A DNA stretch of 64,000 nucleotides from Paracraurococcus sp042666655 (GTDB taxonomy: Bacteria > Pseudomonadota > Alphaproteobacteria > Acetobacterales > Acetobacteraceae): contig NZ_JBHTDE010000002.1 of the NCBI RefSeq assembly GCF_042666655.1, positions 310,001-374,000 on the forward strand. The letters run 5' to 3'. Shown piece after piece: positions 43,204 to 51,641 of the stretch. The notes under the pieces are model-generated. The model was not told the DNA's origin. It was given only the letters and a program-made list of their open reading frames with translations, and made no database searches. Every line of letters begins with the position of its first letter. Position 1 is the first letter of the stretch. Made by a program: the position numbers and the translations under genes.

Positions 43204-44516
43204 CCGGCTTCGAGATCGGCATCGCGATGTTCGTTGGCGCCCTGCTGCTGATCGGGCTGCGCATGCCGGTCGGCCCGGCGATGCTGCTGGTCGGCGGGCT
43301 CGGCTATGCGGCGATCGCCGGCTGGTCGCCGTTGCTGGCCAGCCTGAAGACGCTGACCTTCTCCCGCTTCTCCTCCTACACATTGTCGGTCATCCCGCTG
43401 TTCCTGCTGATGGGCGATTTCGCCACCAAGGGCGGGCTGAACCGGGCGCTGTTCCGCGCCGCGCGGGCCTGGATGGGGCATTGGCGCGGCGGGCTGGCGG
43501 TGGCGACGGTGGGCGGCTGCGCCGCCTTCGGCGCGATCTGCGGGTCCTCGCTGGCGACGGCGGCCACCATGTCGCAGGTCGCCGGGCCGGAGATGCGGCG
43601 GCACGGATATTCGGCGGCGCTCAGCACCGGGACGCTGGCGGCCGGCGGTACGCTCGGGATCCTCATCCCACCCTCGGTCATCCTGGTCATCTACGCGATC
43701 TATACCGAGCAGAGCATCGGCGTGCTGTTCGTCGCCGCCGTCATCCCCGGGCTGATCGCCACCGCCGGCTACATGCTGGTGGTCAACCTCTATGCAAGGC
43801 TGCATCCGCGATCCGCCCCGCCGGCCGAGCGGCTGCCCTATGCCGAACGCTTCCGCGCGACCGCTGAGGTCTGGCCGGTGCTGCTGGTCTTCATCCTCGT
43901 CGTCACCGGCATCTATGCCGGCTGGTTCAGCGCGACCGAGGGCGCCGCGGTCGGCGCCGCCGCCACCTTCGTCATCGCCGTCGGCCTCGGCGGCATGCGC
44001 TGGCCGGGGTTGAAGGAGGCGCTGCTGTCGACCGCCGAGACCACCGGGCTGATCTTCCTGGTTCTGCTGGGGGCGGAGCTGTTCAGCGCCGCGCTGGCGC
44101 TGTCGCGGGTGCCGGCGGAGCTTTCGGCGGCGGTGGCGGGCATGGATCTGCCGCCGCTGGTCGTCCTCGGCGCCATCCTGGTGATCTACTTCATCCTCGG
44201 CTGCTTCATGGAAAGCATGGCGATGGTGCTGCTGACGCTGCCCATCTTCGTGCCGCTGATGCTCGGCCTCGATTTCGGGCTGAACCCGCAGCAGGTGCTG
44301 GTCTGGTTCGGCATCCTGGTGCTGGTCAGCGTCGAGGTCGGGATGATCTCGCCACCCTTCGGGATGAACCTCTTCGTCATCAATGCCATGGCGAAAGACG
44401 TGCCGATGGGCGAGACCTACCGGGGCGTCGCCGGCTTCGTCGTCTCCGACGTCGTCCGGATCGCGCTGCTGACCCTGCTGCCCTGGCTGTCGCTCTGGCT
44501 GCCGGGGTTGTGGTAG
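43200..44516 (+). CDS. TRAP transporter large permease (DctM family)
   Basis: A 438-residue inner-membrane protein with about 12 helices. Marks are the Gly-rich GAICGSSLATAATMSQVAGPEM, GTLGILIPPSVILVIYA, and EVGMISPPFGMNLFVI near the end. It carries out sodium- or proton-coupled uptake of the DctP ligand. ATGA overlap (43200-43203) links it to DctQ. The AsmA gene follows after 40 bases on the same strand. Confidence 0.93.
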   Translation: MTGFEIGIAMFVGALLLIGLRMPVGPAMLLVGGLGYAAIAGWSPLLASLKTLTFSRFSSYTLSVIPLFLLMGDFATKGGLNRALFRAARAWMGHWRGGLAVATVGGCAAFGAICGSSLATAATMSQVAGPEMRRHGYSAALSTGTLAAGGTLGILIPPSVILVIYAIYTEQSIGVLFVAAVIPGLIATAGYMLVVNLYARLHPRSAPPAERLPYAERFRATAEVWPVLLVFILVVTGIYAGWFSATEGAAVGAAATFVIAVGLGGMRWPGLKEALLSTAETTGLIFLVLLGAELFSAALALSRVPAELSAAVAGMDLPPLVVLGAILVIYFILGCFMESMAMVLLTLPIFVPLMLGLDFGLNPQQVLVWFGILVLVSVEVGMISPPFGMNLFVINAMAKDVPMGETYRGVAGFVVSDVVRIALLTLLPWLSLWLPGLW

Positions 44517-44556
44517 GCGGGACGCCGGGCGGCGTTCGGCCGACGGGGGAATCGGT

Positions 44557-46467
44557 GTGCTGCGACGGGTTGGTTTCGGACTCGGAATTCTCGTCGTGCT
44601 GCTGGTGGTCCTCGCCGGGGCCGGGCTGCTGCTGCTCGGACGGCTCGACCTCGCCGGCTTCGCCGCGGGACGGGCCGAGGCCGCGCTGGGCCGCAAGGTG
44701 GCGATCGGCTCGCTGCATGTGACACCCGGCCGCTGGCTGCGGATCGAGGTGGAGGGCCTTCGCATCGGCAACATCGAGGGCGGCACACGGCCGGAGATGG
44801 TGGAACTCGGCCGCGCCGGCGCCGAGGTCGAGCTGGTTTCCCTGCTGCGCGGCCCGCCGGTGCTGCGCGGCGTCGAGCTCGAGAAACTCTCGGTCCTGCT
44901 GGAACGCACCGCGGACCGCACCCGCAACTGGCGCTTCGGCGCACCGCGGCCGAAGCACGAGGGACCCGAGGATCGTTCCGCTATCCCGACCCTGCTGGAT
45001 GCGGCGATCCGGGACAGCGAACTGCTTTTCCGCACCAGCAGCGGGCACGTGCTGCGGACGCAGCTGCGCGACGCGACGATCCACACCGAGAGCGACCAGG
45101 CGCCGCTGCTGCTGCGCGCCGCCGGCAGCTACAACGACGTGCCCGTCGCCCTTGAGGGGAGGCTCGAATCCATCGCCATGCTGCGCGACGCGAAGCGTCC
45201 CTTCGGCACCAAGCTGCATCTGGCCTCGGGCGAGACCACGCTGCGCTTCGACGGGACTATGGCCGACCCGCTGGATGTCGATGGCGCCGAGGGCCATGCC
45301 GTGCTGCGCGTGCCGCGGCCGGAGGCGATCCTGGCGCTGGCCGGCGCCTCCGATGCCGAGCTGGATGCGTCGCTCGACCTCGAAGGCCGGCTCGAGCACC
45401 ACGGCGATGTCTGGCGGCTCTCGGCGGCCAAGGGGCAGCTGGCAGGGGAGGCGGTGACGGTGCGCCTGGCCGAGTTCACCGAAGGGGAGACCGGCAGGCC
45501 GGATGCGGTCGCCATCGATCTCGGTTTCGGCCGGCTCGACCTCAACAAGCGGCTCGCGGCCGGAAGGCAGGCGGGCAGGGCGGAAGCCGACCTGCCGCTG
45601 ACCGTCAGCGCCGCGCCCGACCCCTTGCTGGCGGCCAGGATCACGGTCGAGGAACTGGTCTATTCCAAGCTGCGGGCGCGCGATGTGGCCTTCGAGGGCT
45701 CGCTCATGCCGGGCCGCATCGCGGTGGAGAGCTTCGCCCTGACCACCAGCGGTGCCCGGGTGGTCGCCTCCGGCCAGGTGGAGCGCCGCGGCGAGGGCGG
45801 CGCGGTGACGGCCGAGGTGCAGCTGCAGGATGGCGATCTCGACGCCCTGCGCCGCGCTTTCGGGCTGCGCGACCTGCCGCTGTCGGGCCGCCTGAACGGC
45901 TGGGTGGCGGTGGCGGCGGAGGGCCTGACGCTGAACGCCGCGGCGGCCGGTGCGAGGGTCTCGGCGGTCGTCGCGATGCAGGGCGGCCGCATCGCGCGGG
46001 AGGTGATCGAGACGGCCTCGATCGATCTGCGCCTGCTGTTCCGCAGCGCCCAGGGCACTACGCCGGTCTCCTGCCTGCTGGGGATGCTGGAGATGCGTGC
46101 CGGGGTAGGGGAGGTGGCGCCGCTGCGCATCCGCTCGGCCGAGGGCACCCTCGCCGGGACCGCCAGCTTCGACCTGAACCGCCGGCAGGTCGACCTGGTC
46201 GCCGGCAGCGTCCGCAGCACCACGGATTTCTGGGCGCTCGACATCCCGGTGCGGGTGGCCGGCAGCTTCGCCTCGCCCAGCATCCGCCCGGCGCGCTGGT
46301 CGGCGGATGGACGGGCCCGGCTGGCGGCGGCCGACGAGGTCGCGCCGCTGCCGGTCCGGCTGCGCGACTTCGCCCGGCGCAACCCCTGCTACCAGGCGGC
46401 AGCTATTCCAGCTTCGCCCCGGACAGCTTCACCACCTCCGACCACTTCGCGTTCTCGGCCGCGATGA
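44557..46467 (+). CDS. AsmA-family envelope protein
   Basis: A 636-residue protein with one N-terminal membrane helix (about residues 8-28) and a long beta-rich periplasmic part, the layout of AsmA/YhdP-like proteins in envelope lipid transport. The N-terminal AsmA part has AALGRKVAIGSLHVTPGRWL and VELGRAGAEVEL; the C-terminal part has the GRLNGWV and VSCLLGMLEMRAGVGEV segments usual in the family. The start is a GTG. The last 65 bases run antisense through the 3' end of the TctC gene; the last 20 residues (after NPCYQAA) look unlike the family, as if the original stop had been lost. Confidence 0.85.
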   Translation: MLRRVGFGLGILVVLLVVLAGAGLLLLGRLDLAGFAAGRAEAALGRKVAIGSLHVTPGRWLRIEVEGLRIGNIEGGTRPEMVELGRAGAEVELVSLLRGPPVLRGVELEKLSVLLERTADRTRNWRFGAPRPKHEGPEDRSAIPTLLDAAIRDSELLFRTSSGHVLRTQLRDATIHTESDQAPLLLRAAGSYNDVPVALEGRLESIAMLRDAKRPFGTKLHLASGETTLRFDGTMADPLDVDGAEGHAVLRVPRPEAILALAGASDAELDASLDLEGRLEHHGDVWRLSAAKGQLAGEAVTVRLAEFTEGETGRPDAVAIDLGFGRLDLNKRLAAGRQAGRAEADLPLTVSAAPDPLLAARITVEELVYSKLRARDVAFEGSLMPGRIAVESFALTTSGARVVASGQVERRGEGGAVTAEVQLQDGDLDALRRAFGLRDLPLSGRLNGWVAVAAEGLTLNAAAAGARVSAVVAMQGGRIAREVIETASIDLRLLFRSAQGTTPVSCLLGMLEMRAGVGEVAPLRIRSAEGTLAGTASFDLNRRQVDLVAGSVRSTTDFWALDIPVRVAGSFASPSIRPARWSADGRARLAAADEVAPLPVRLRDFARRNPCYQAAAIPASPRTASPPPTTSRSRPR

Positions 46468-47392
46468 AACCGGCGAAGGCCTCCGGCCCCAGCGGCCGTG
46501 GGGCGCTGCCGATATCCTTCAGCTTGGCCTGGACCGAGGCCTCTGACAGGGCCTGAAGCGTGGCACGGGCGATGCTCTCGACAACCGGCTGCGGCGTCCT
46601 GGCGGGGACCTGGAGACCGAACCAGGCTACTGCCTCGAACCCCTTGAGGCCTAGGGTGGCGCCGGCCTCGGCTACCGTCGGCACCTCGGGCGCGGTGAAC
46701 CAGCGGTCCTTGGAGGTGACAGCCAGCAGCCGCAGCGCGCCCGACTTCAGATGCGGCAGGTAGGCCGGCAGGTTGTCCACCGCGAGCTGCAGCCGGCCGG
46801 CCAGGATCTCCGGGATGACGCCGCCGGTGCCGCGATAGGGCACGTGCTGCAGGTCGATGCCGGCCTTGTACTTCAGCAACTCCCCGCACAGGTGCCCGGA
46901 GGTGCCGTTGCCCGGCGTGCCGTAGTTCAGCCCGCCCGGGTCACCCTTGGCGAGCGCGATCAGCTCGGCCAGGCTCTGCGCCGGGACGCGGGCATCGACG
47001 ATGACGCCGTTCGCCACCTCGTTCACCAGGGCGACCGGCGCCAGGTCCTTCTGCGGATCGAACGGCATCCGCGCATAGAGGTACTGGTTGATGCTGGCGG
47101 TGCCGATCGTGCCCATCAGCAGCGTGTGGCCGTCCGGCTCGGCCTTGGCAACGAAGTCGGCGCCGATATTGCCGCCGGCGCCTGCCCGGTTGTCCACGAC
47201 CATGGGCTGGCCGAGCAACTCGCCCAGGCGCTCGGCCATCACGCGGGCAGTGACGTCGGTCGCGCCGCCGGCCTGAAAGGGAACGATCAGCCGGATCGGC
47301 CGGTTGGGCCAGGGGGCCTGGGCACGCGACGGGGTCGGCGTGGCGAGAAGGACGGGCGCGGCGGCTAGCAGGGTGCGGCGGGTGATGCTCAT
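46403..47392 (-). CDS. TctC/Bug-family periplasmic solute-binding protein (array member 5)
   Basis: A 329-residue Bug protein, last of five in a row. The signal has SITRRTLLAAAPVLL and ends in PSRAQ; then LIVPFQAGGATDVTAR, VVDNRAGAGGNIGADFVA, YGTPGNGTSGHLCGEL and HVPYRGTGG. It has the same 990-bp length as the next three. A 46-base gap separates it from the gene before it. Its 3' end overlaps the AsmA gene on the other strand. Confidence 0.92.
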   Translation of the reverse strand: MSITRRTLLAAAPVLLATPTPSRAQAPWPNRPIRLIVPFQAGGATDVTARVMAERLGELLGQPMVVDNRAGAGGNIGADFVAKAEPDGHTLLMGTIGTASINQYLYARMPFDPQKDLAPVALVNEVANGVIVDARVPAQSLAELIALAKGDPGGLNYGTPGNGTSGHLCGELLKYKAGIDLQHVPYRGTGGVIPEILAGRLQLAVDNLPAYLPHLKSGALRLLAVTSKDRWFTAPEVPTVAEAGATLGLKGFEAVAWFGLQVPARTPQPVVESIARATLQALSEASVQAKLKDIGSAPRPLGPEAFAGFIAAENAKWSEVVKLSGAKLE

Positions 47393-47438
47393 GGGGCGGG
47401 CGGGTTACTCCCCGCCCGCCGTCGCCGCAAGCCGGTCC

Positions 47439-48428
47439 TCAGTCAACAGTCGCACCCGAAATGCGTACGACCTCGGCCCATTTGGCGATCTCGGCCCGGA
47501 CGAACGCGGCGAAGGCTTCGGTCGTAGTGCCGCCATCCGGCGCCAGGTTGGGTGGATCGGCGCCAAGCTCCACGAGCCGCGCGCGATAGGACGGGTCCTT
47601 CGTCCCGACATCGATCGCCCTGCCGAGCTGCGCGACGATCGCCGGCGGCAGCCGGGCCGGCGCCTGGACGCCGAACCAGGATGTCGCCTCGAAGCCTGGC
47701 AGGCCGCTCTCGGCCACCGTCGGCACATCGGGCAGCGCCGGCGACCGCTGCGCCCCGGTGACCGCCAGCGCCCGCAGCCGCCCGTCGCGGACATGGCCGA
47801 TGCAGGAGGGGATGTTGTCACAGCCCGCTTCCAGCCGTCCGGCCACCGCCTCCACCAGCATCGGCCCGGCGCCGCGGAAGGGGACGTGGGACAGCGCGAT
47901 TCCGGTGCGGAACCTGAACAGCTCCATGGTCAGGTGCGGGCTGCCGCCGCTGCCGGCGGAGCCGTAATTCAACATGCCCGGCTTGGCGTTCGCCAGGGCG
48001 ATGAACTCGGCCAGCGTCCGTGCCGGGACCGAGGGATGCACGAAGAGCACGTTGGGCACCCGCATCAGCAGGCCGAGCTCGGTGAAGTCCCCGGGCTTCA
48101 CCGGCATGCGCGAGCCGAACAACGTGTAGTTGATGCTTCCGGTGCCGACATTCGTCGCGTGCAGCGTGTAGCCGTCGGGCTCGGCCCGGGCGACCTGTTC
48201 GGCGGCGATGTTGCCGGTGGCGCCGGGGCGGTTCTCCACCGCCACGGGCTGGCCGAGCCCCGATGCCAGCCGCTCGGCAATCAGCCGGGCGGCGATGTCG
48301 GTGGTGCCGGCGGGCGGGAAGCCGCAGACCAGCCGGATCGGCCGGCTGGGCCAGGGCGATTGCGCGCGCGCCAGGCCGGGCAGCAGTGCGGGCGCGGCGA
48401 GCAGGACGCGGCGGTGCATCGGCCTCAT
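47439..48428 (-). CDS. TctC/Bug-family periplasmic solute-binding protein (array member 4)
   Basis: A 329-residue Bug protein. The signal MHRRVLLAAPALLPG ends in LARAQ; then LVCGFPPAGTTDIAAR, AVENRPGATGNIAAEQVAR, LNYGSAGSGGSPHLTMEL and HVPFRGAGPMLVEA. It starts at 48428 with a 4-base ATGA overlap of the previous stop. Closest in style to array members 2 and 3 (shared PAGTTD and RMP-x-K/R-P blocks), so it arose by local duplication (inference). Confidence 0.92.
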   Translation of the reverse strand: MRPMHRRVLLAAPALLPGLARAQSPWPSRPIRLVCGFPPAGTTDIAARLIAERLASGLGQPVAVENRPGATGNIAAEQVARAEPDGYTLHATNVGTGSINYTLFGSRMPVKPGDFTELGLLMRVPNVLFVHPSVPARTLAEFIALANAKPGMLNYGSAGSGGSPHLTMELFRFRTGIALSHVPFRGAGPMLVEAVAGRLEAGCDNIPSCIGHVRDGRLRALAVTGAQRSPALPDVPTVAESGLPGFEATSWFGVQAPARLPPAIVAQLGRAIDVGTKDPSYRARLVELGADPPNLAPDGGTTTEAFAAFVRAEIAKWAEVVRISGATVD

Positions 48429-49414
48429 TCCACCTTGGCGCTGCTGCGGCGGACGACATCCGCCCAGCGGCCGCGTTCGGCCGCGAGGAAGGCCTCGAAG
48501 GCCTCCGGCGTGCTGCCGCCATCCGGCGTCAGCCCGGGCAGGTCGGCGCCGAGCTCCGTCATCCGGGCGCGGAAGGCCGGATCGCGGGCGACCGCGTCCA
48601 CCTCCCGGCCCAGCCGGGCGAGAATCGGCTTCGGCAGCCCGGCCGGGGCGAGCAGGCCGAACCAGGCGGTTGCCTCGAAGCCCGTTATGCCTGCCTCTCG
48701 CATCGTCGGCACCTCCGGCAGCACGGCGCTGCGCGTGGCCCCCGTGGTGGCCAGGGCCCGCAGCTGGCCGTCGCGGCAGAAGGCGAGGGAGGAGGGGATG
48801 TTGTCCATCCCGGCATCGACCCGCCCGGCCATCAGTTCGGTCAGCATCGGCGCGCTGCCGCGATAGGGCACATGGATCAGCGGCGCCCTCGTCTCCAGCC
48901 CGAAGAGCTCCATGCAGACATGCGGGGAAGAGCCGATGCCGGCGGTGCCGTAGTTGATCCCGCCCGGCCGCGCCTTCGCCAGCGCGACCAGATCGGCCAC
49001 CGAGCGCGCTGCCGAGCCGGGCGGCACCATCAGCACGTTCGGCACACGGGTCAGCAGCCCGACCGCGGCCAGGTCGCCCGGCCGGTAGGGCATCCGGTCG
49101 CCATAGACGGCGAAGTTGATGGCGCCGGTCCCGATGGTGGTCAGCAGCAGAGTGTAACCGTCTGGTTCCGCCTTGGCGACGAAATCGGCGCCGACATTGC
49201 CGCCGGCGCCGGGCCGGTTCTCCACCACCACTGGCTGGCCGAGCCGGGCGCCGAGCCGTTCGGCGGCCAGCCGCCCGGTCAGGTCGGTGGTGCCGGCCGG
49301 GGTGAAGGGGATGACGATGCGGATCGGGCGGGACGGCCAAGCCTCCTGCGCCCGCGCCACCGCCGGCAACGCCAGCAAGGGGGCTGCGAGAAGCCAGCGG
49401 CGCGGGGTGGTCAT
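48425..49414 (-). CDS. TctC/Bug-family periplasmic solute-binding protein (array member 3)
   Basis: A 329-residue Bug protein. The signal TTPRRWLLAAPLLALP ends in VARAQ; then IVIPFTPAGTTDLTGR, VVENRPGAGGNVGADFVA, INYGTAGIGSSPHVCMEL and HVPYRGSAPMLTEL. Both ends overlap the neighbouring array genes by four bases (ATGA), so the three middle genes are one translation-coupled unit. Confidence 0.92.
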   Translation of the reverse strand: MTTPRRWLLAAPLLALPAVARAQEAWPSRPIRIVIPFTPAGTTDLTGRLAAERLGARLGQPVVVENRPGAGGNVGADFVAKAEPDGYTLLLTTIGTGAINFAVYGDRMPYRPGDLAAVGLLTRVPNVLMVPPGSAARSVADLVALAKARPGGINYGTAGIGSSPHVCMELFGLETRAPLIHVPYRGSAPMLTELMAGRVDAGMDNIPSSLAFCRDGQLRALATTGATRSAVLPEVPTMREAGITGFEATAWFGLLAPAGLPKPILARLGREVDAVARDPAFRARMTELGADLPGLTPDGGSTPEAFEAFLAAERGRWADVVRRSSAKVE

Positions 49415-50400
49415 TCCGCGGTCGCCCCGGACTGCTTCACCACCTTCGCCCACTTGGTGATCTCGCTGCGGACGAAGGCGTGGAAGGCGGCCGGCGTGGT
49501 GCCGCCATCCGGTGTCAGACCCGGCGGCAGTCCGCCGAGGTCGGCGACCCGGGCGCGGGTCTCCGACTCCTTCATCACCGCGTCGATCTCGGCGCCGAGC
49601 CGATCGATGATCGGCTGGGGCGTCTTGAGCGGCGCCTGGACGCCGAACCAGGCCGTGGCCTGGACGCCAGGGAAGCCGGCTTCCGCCGTGGTCGGCACCT
49701 CGGGCAGCGCCGTGCTACGGGCCGCGGCGGTCAGGGCCAGCGGCCGCAGCCGGCCGTCCCGAATATGGCCGATGACGGAGGGCAAGTTGTCCACCGCGAC
49801 CTCGATCCGGCCGGCGATCACCTCCTGCAGCATTGGGCCGGCGCCGCGGAAGGGCACGTGCAGCATGTCGATGCCGGCAACGGCCTTCAGCAACTCCCCG
49901 GTCATGTGCAGCGAGGTGCCGATGCCCGAGCTGCCGAAGTTCAGCTTGCCCGGATTCTTCTTCGCATAGGCCACCAGCTCGGCCAGGGTCTTCACCGGCA
50001 GGGCATTATTGACGAAGATCAGGTTGGGTACCTGGGTCATCAACCCGACATCGATGAAGTCGTCGGGCTTGTAGGGCATCCGGCTGCCATAGAGGCTGTA
50101 GTTGATGGCGCCGGAGGAGATGGTGCACATCAGGAAGGTGTAGCCGTCCGGGTCGACCTTCGCGACGTAGTCGGACCCGACATTGCCGCCAGCGCCCGGG
50201 CGGTTCTCGATGATCACCGTCTGGCCGAGCTTCTCGCTGAGCCGCTGGGCCAGGATGCGGGCGACGATGTCGGTGGTGCCGGCCGGCGTGAAGGGGACGA
50301 TCAGGCGGATGGAGCGCGACGGCCAGACGGCGGTCTGTGCGGTGGCGGGGGCGGCGAGCAGGCCGGCGGTGGCGGCAAGCGTGGCGCGGCGGGTGAGCAT
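49411..50400 (-). CDS. TctC/Bug-family periplasmic solute-binding protein (array member 2)
   Basis: A 329-residue Bug protein. The signal LTRRATLAATAGLL ends in ATAQT; then LIVPFTPAGTTDIVAR, IIENRPGAGGNVGSDYVA, LNFGSSGIGTSLHMTGEL and HVPFRGAGPMLQEV. The start at 50400 gives a compact signal; an upstream ATG at 50433 would add 11 residues. A 51-base gap separates it from array member 1. Confidence 0.92.
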   Translation of the reverse strand: MLTRRATLAATAGLLAAPATAQTAVWPSRSIRLIVPFTPAGTTDIVARILAQRLSEKLGQTVIIENRPGAGGNVGSDYVAKVDPDGYTFLMCTISSGAINYSLYGSRMPYKPDDFIDVGLMTQVPNLIFVNNALPVKTLAELVAYAKKNPGKLNFGSSGIGTSLHMTGELLKAVAGIDMLHVPFRGAGPMLQEVIAGRIEVAVDNLPSVIGHIRDGRLRPLALTAAARSTALPEVPTTAEAGFPGVQATAWFGVQAPLKTPQPIIDRLGAEIDAVMKESETRARVADLGGLPPGLTPDGGTTPAAFHAFVRSEITKWAKVVKQSGATAE

Positions 50401-50451
50401 GGCTTGGTGTTTCTCCCGGGGATTCTCAGGCAACTAGGTGGGCGAGGCGGT

Positions 50452-51420
50452 TCAATCCACCTTCGCGCCGGAGCGGCGGATCACCGCCGCCCATTTCTCG
50501 CTCTCCGCCACCGTATAGGCGGTAAACTCGGCAACGCTGCCGCCGCGCATCCGGGCGCCGAGCTGCTCCACTCGCTCGCGCGCCTGCGGCTCGGCGCAGA
50601 TGGCGTTCACCTCGGCGTTCAGTTGCTCGATGATCGTGGCCGGCGTGCCCCGCGGCACCTGCAGGCCGAACCAAGCGGTGGCGGCATAGCCGGGGATGCC
50701 GCTTTCGGCCACGGTCGGCACCCCGGGCAAGGCCGGGGAGCGGTCCGGGCTGGTCACCGCCAGCGCCCGCAGCTGGCCGCCGCGCAGCAGGGTGATGACC
50801 GAGGGCAGGTTGTTGAAGCCGATATCGATCCGCCCGCCCATCAGCTGGTTGGCGGTGTCGGCGCCGCCGCGGAAGGGGACGTGCAGGATGTCGACCCCCG
50901 CATCCGACTTCAGCATCTCCCCCGACAGATGCAGGCTGCTGCCGCTGCCTGAGGAGGAATAGGCCAGCGCCCCCGGCCGGGCCCGGGCTTCCGCCAGCAT
51001 GTCGGCCAGCGTCCGCCAGGAATTGTCGCCGCGCACCACGATCACGTTCGGAACATCGGCGAACAGCACCACCGGCAGCAGGTCCTCCGGCCGGTAGCTG
51101 AGCTTGGCATGCAGGTTGGGGTTGATCGAGGCGGTGCCGATCGAGGCGAAGAACAGCGTATGGCCGTCCGGCTCGGCGCGCGAGGCGAGCTCGGCGGCGA
51201 TCACGCCGGCGGCGCCGCCGCGGTTCTCCACCACCACGCCCTGGCCAAGTCGGGCGCCGAGCCGTTCCGCCAGCACCCGGGCCAGCAGATCCGTGGCGCC
51301 GCCGGGCGGGAAGGGGACGATCAGGCGCAGCGGTCGCACCGGCCAGGCGGGCTGAGCGTGGGCGTGAGGGGCCAGCCCGGCGGCTAGCAAGCCGCCCAAC
51401 ATCGTGCGCCGGCTACACAT
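50452..51420 (-). CDS. TctC/Bug-family periplasmic solute-binding protein (array member 1)
   Basis: A 322-residue Bug protein, first of the array. The signal CSRRTMLGGLLAAGL ends in AHAQ; then LIVPFPPGGATDLLAR, VVENRGGAAGVIAAELAS, LAYSSSGSGSSLHLSGEM and HVPFRGGADTANQL. It differs more from the others: 969 bp long, and PPGGATD where members 2 to 4 have PAGTTD. It faces the NdvA-like gene across 221 bases, where the array promoter should lie. Confidence 0.92.
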   Translation of the reverse strand: MCSRRTMLGGLLAAGLAPHAHAQPAWPVRPLRLIVPFPPGGATDLLARVLAERLGARLGQGVVVENRGGAAGVIAAELASRAEPDGHTLFFASIGTASINPNLHAKLSYRPEDLLPVVLFADVPNVIVVRGDNSWRTLADMLAEARARPGALAYSSSGSGSSLHLSGEMLKSDAGVDILHVPFRGGADTANQLMGGRIDIGFNNLPSVITLLRGGQLRALAVTSPDRSPALPGVPTVAESGIPGYAATAWFGLQVPRGTPATIIEQLNAEVNAICAEPQARERVEQLGARMRGGSVAEFTAYTVAESEKWAAVIRRSGAKVD

Positions 51421-51641
51421 CCGCGCCACTGGCAGCTGTCCCGGCATTGCGCCCGTCTCCCTGCAACCGCGGGGAACTCCTGCCCCCGTCGGCCGATCAC
51501 CTGCAGTTCCTGCCGCACCGACTCCTGCATGGCAAGGCTTGCCCGGGGGCGCCTGCGGCCTGTACGCAACGCGCGACGAGCCCTCGCTGCGCGGAGCCTG
51601 GTCCGCAGGGCATAAACCGGGGGCTACGGGGGCACCGCTCT

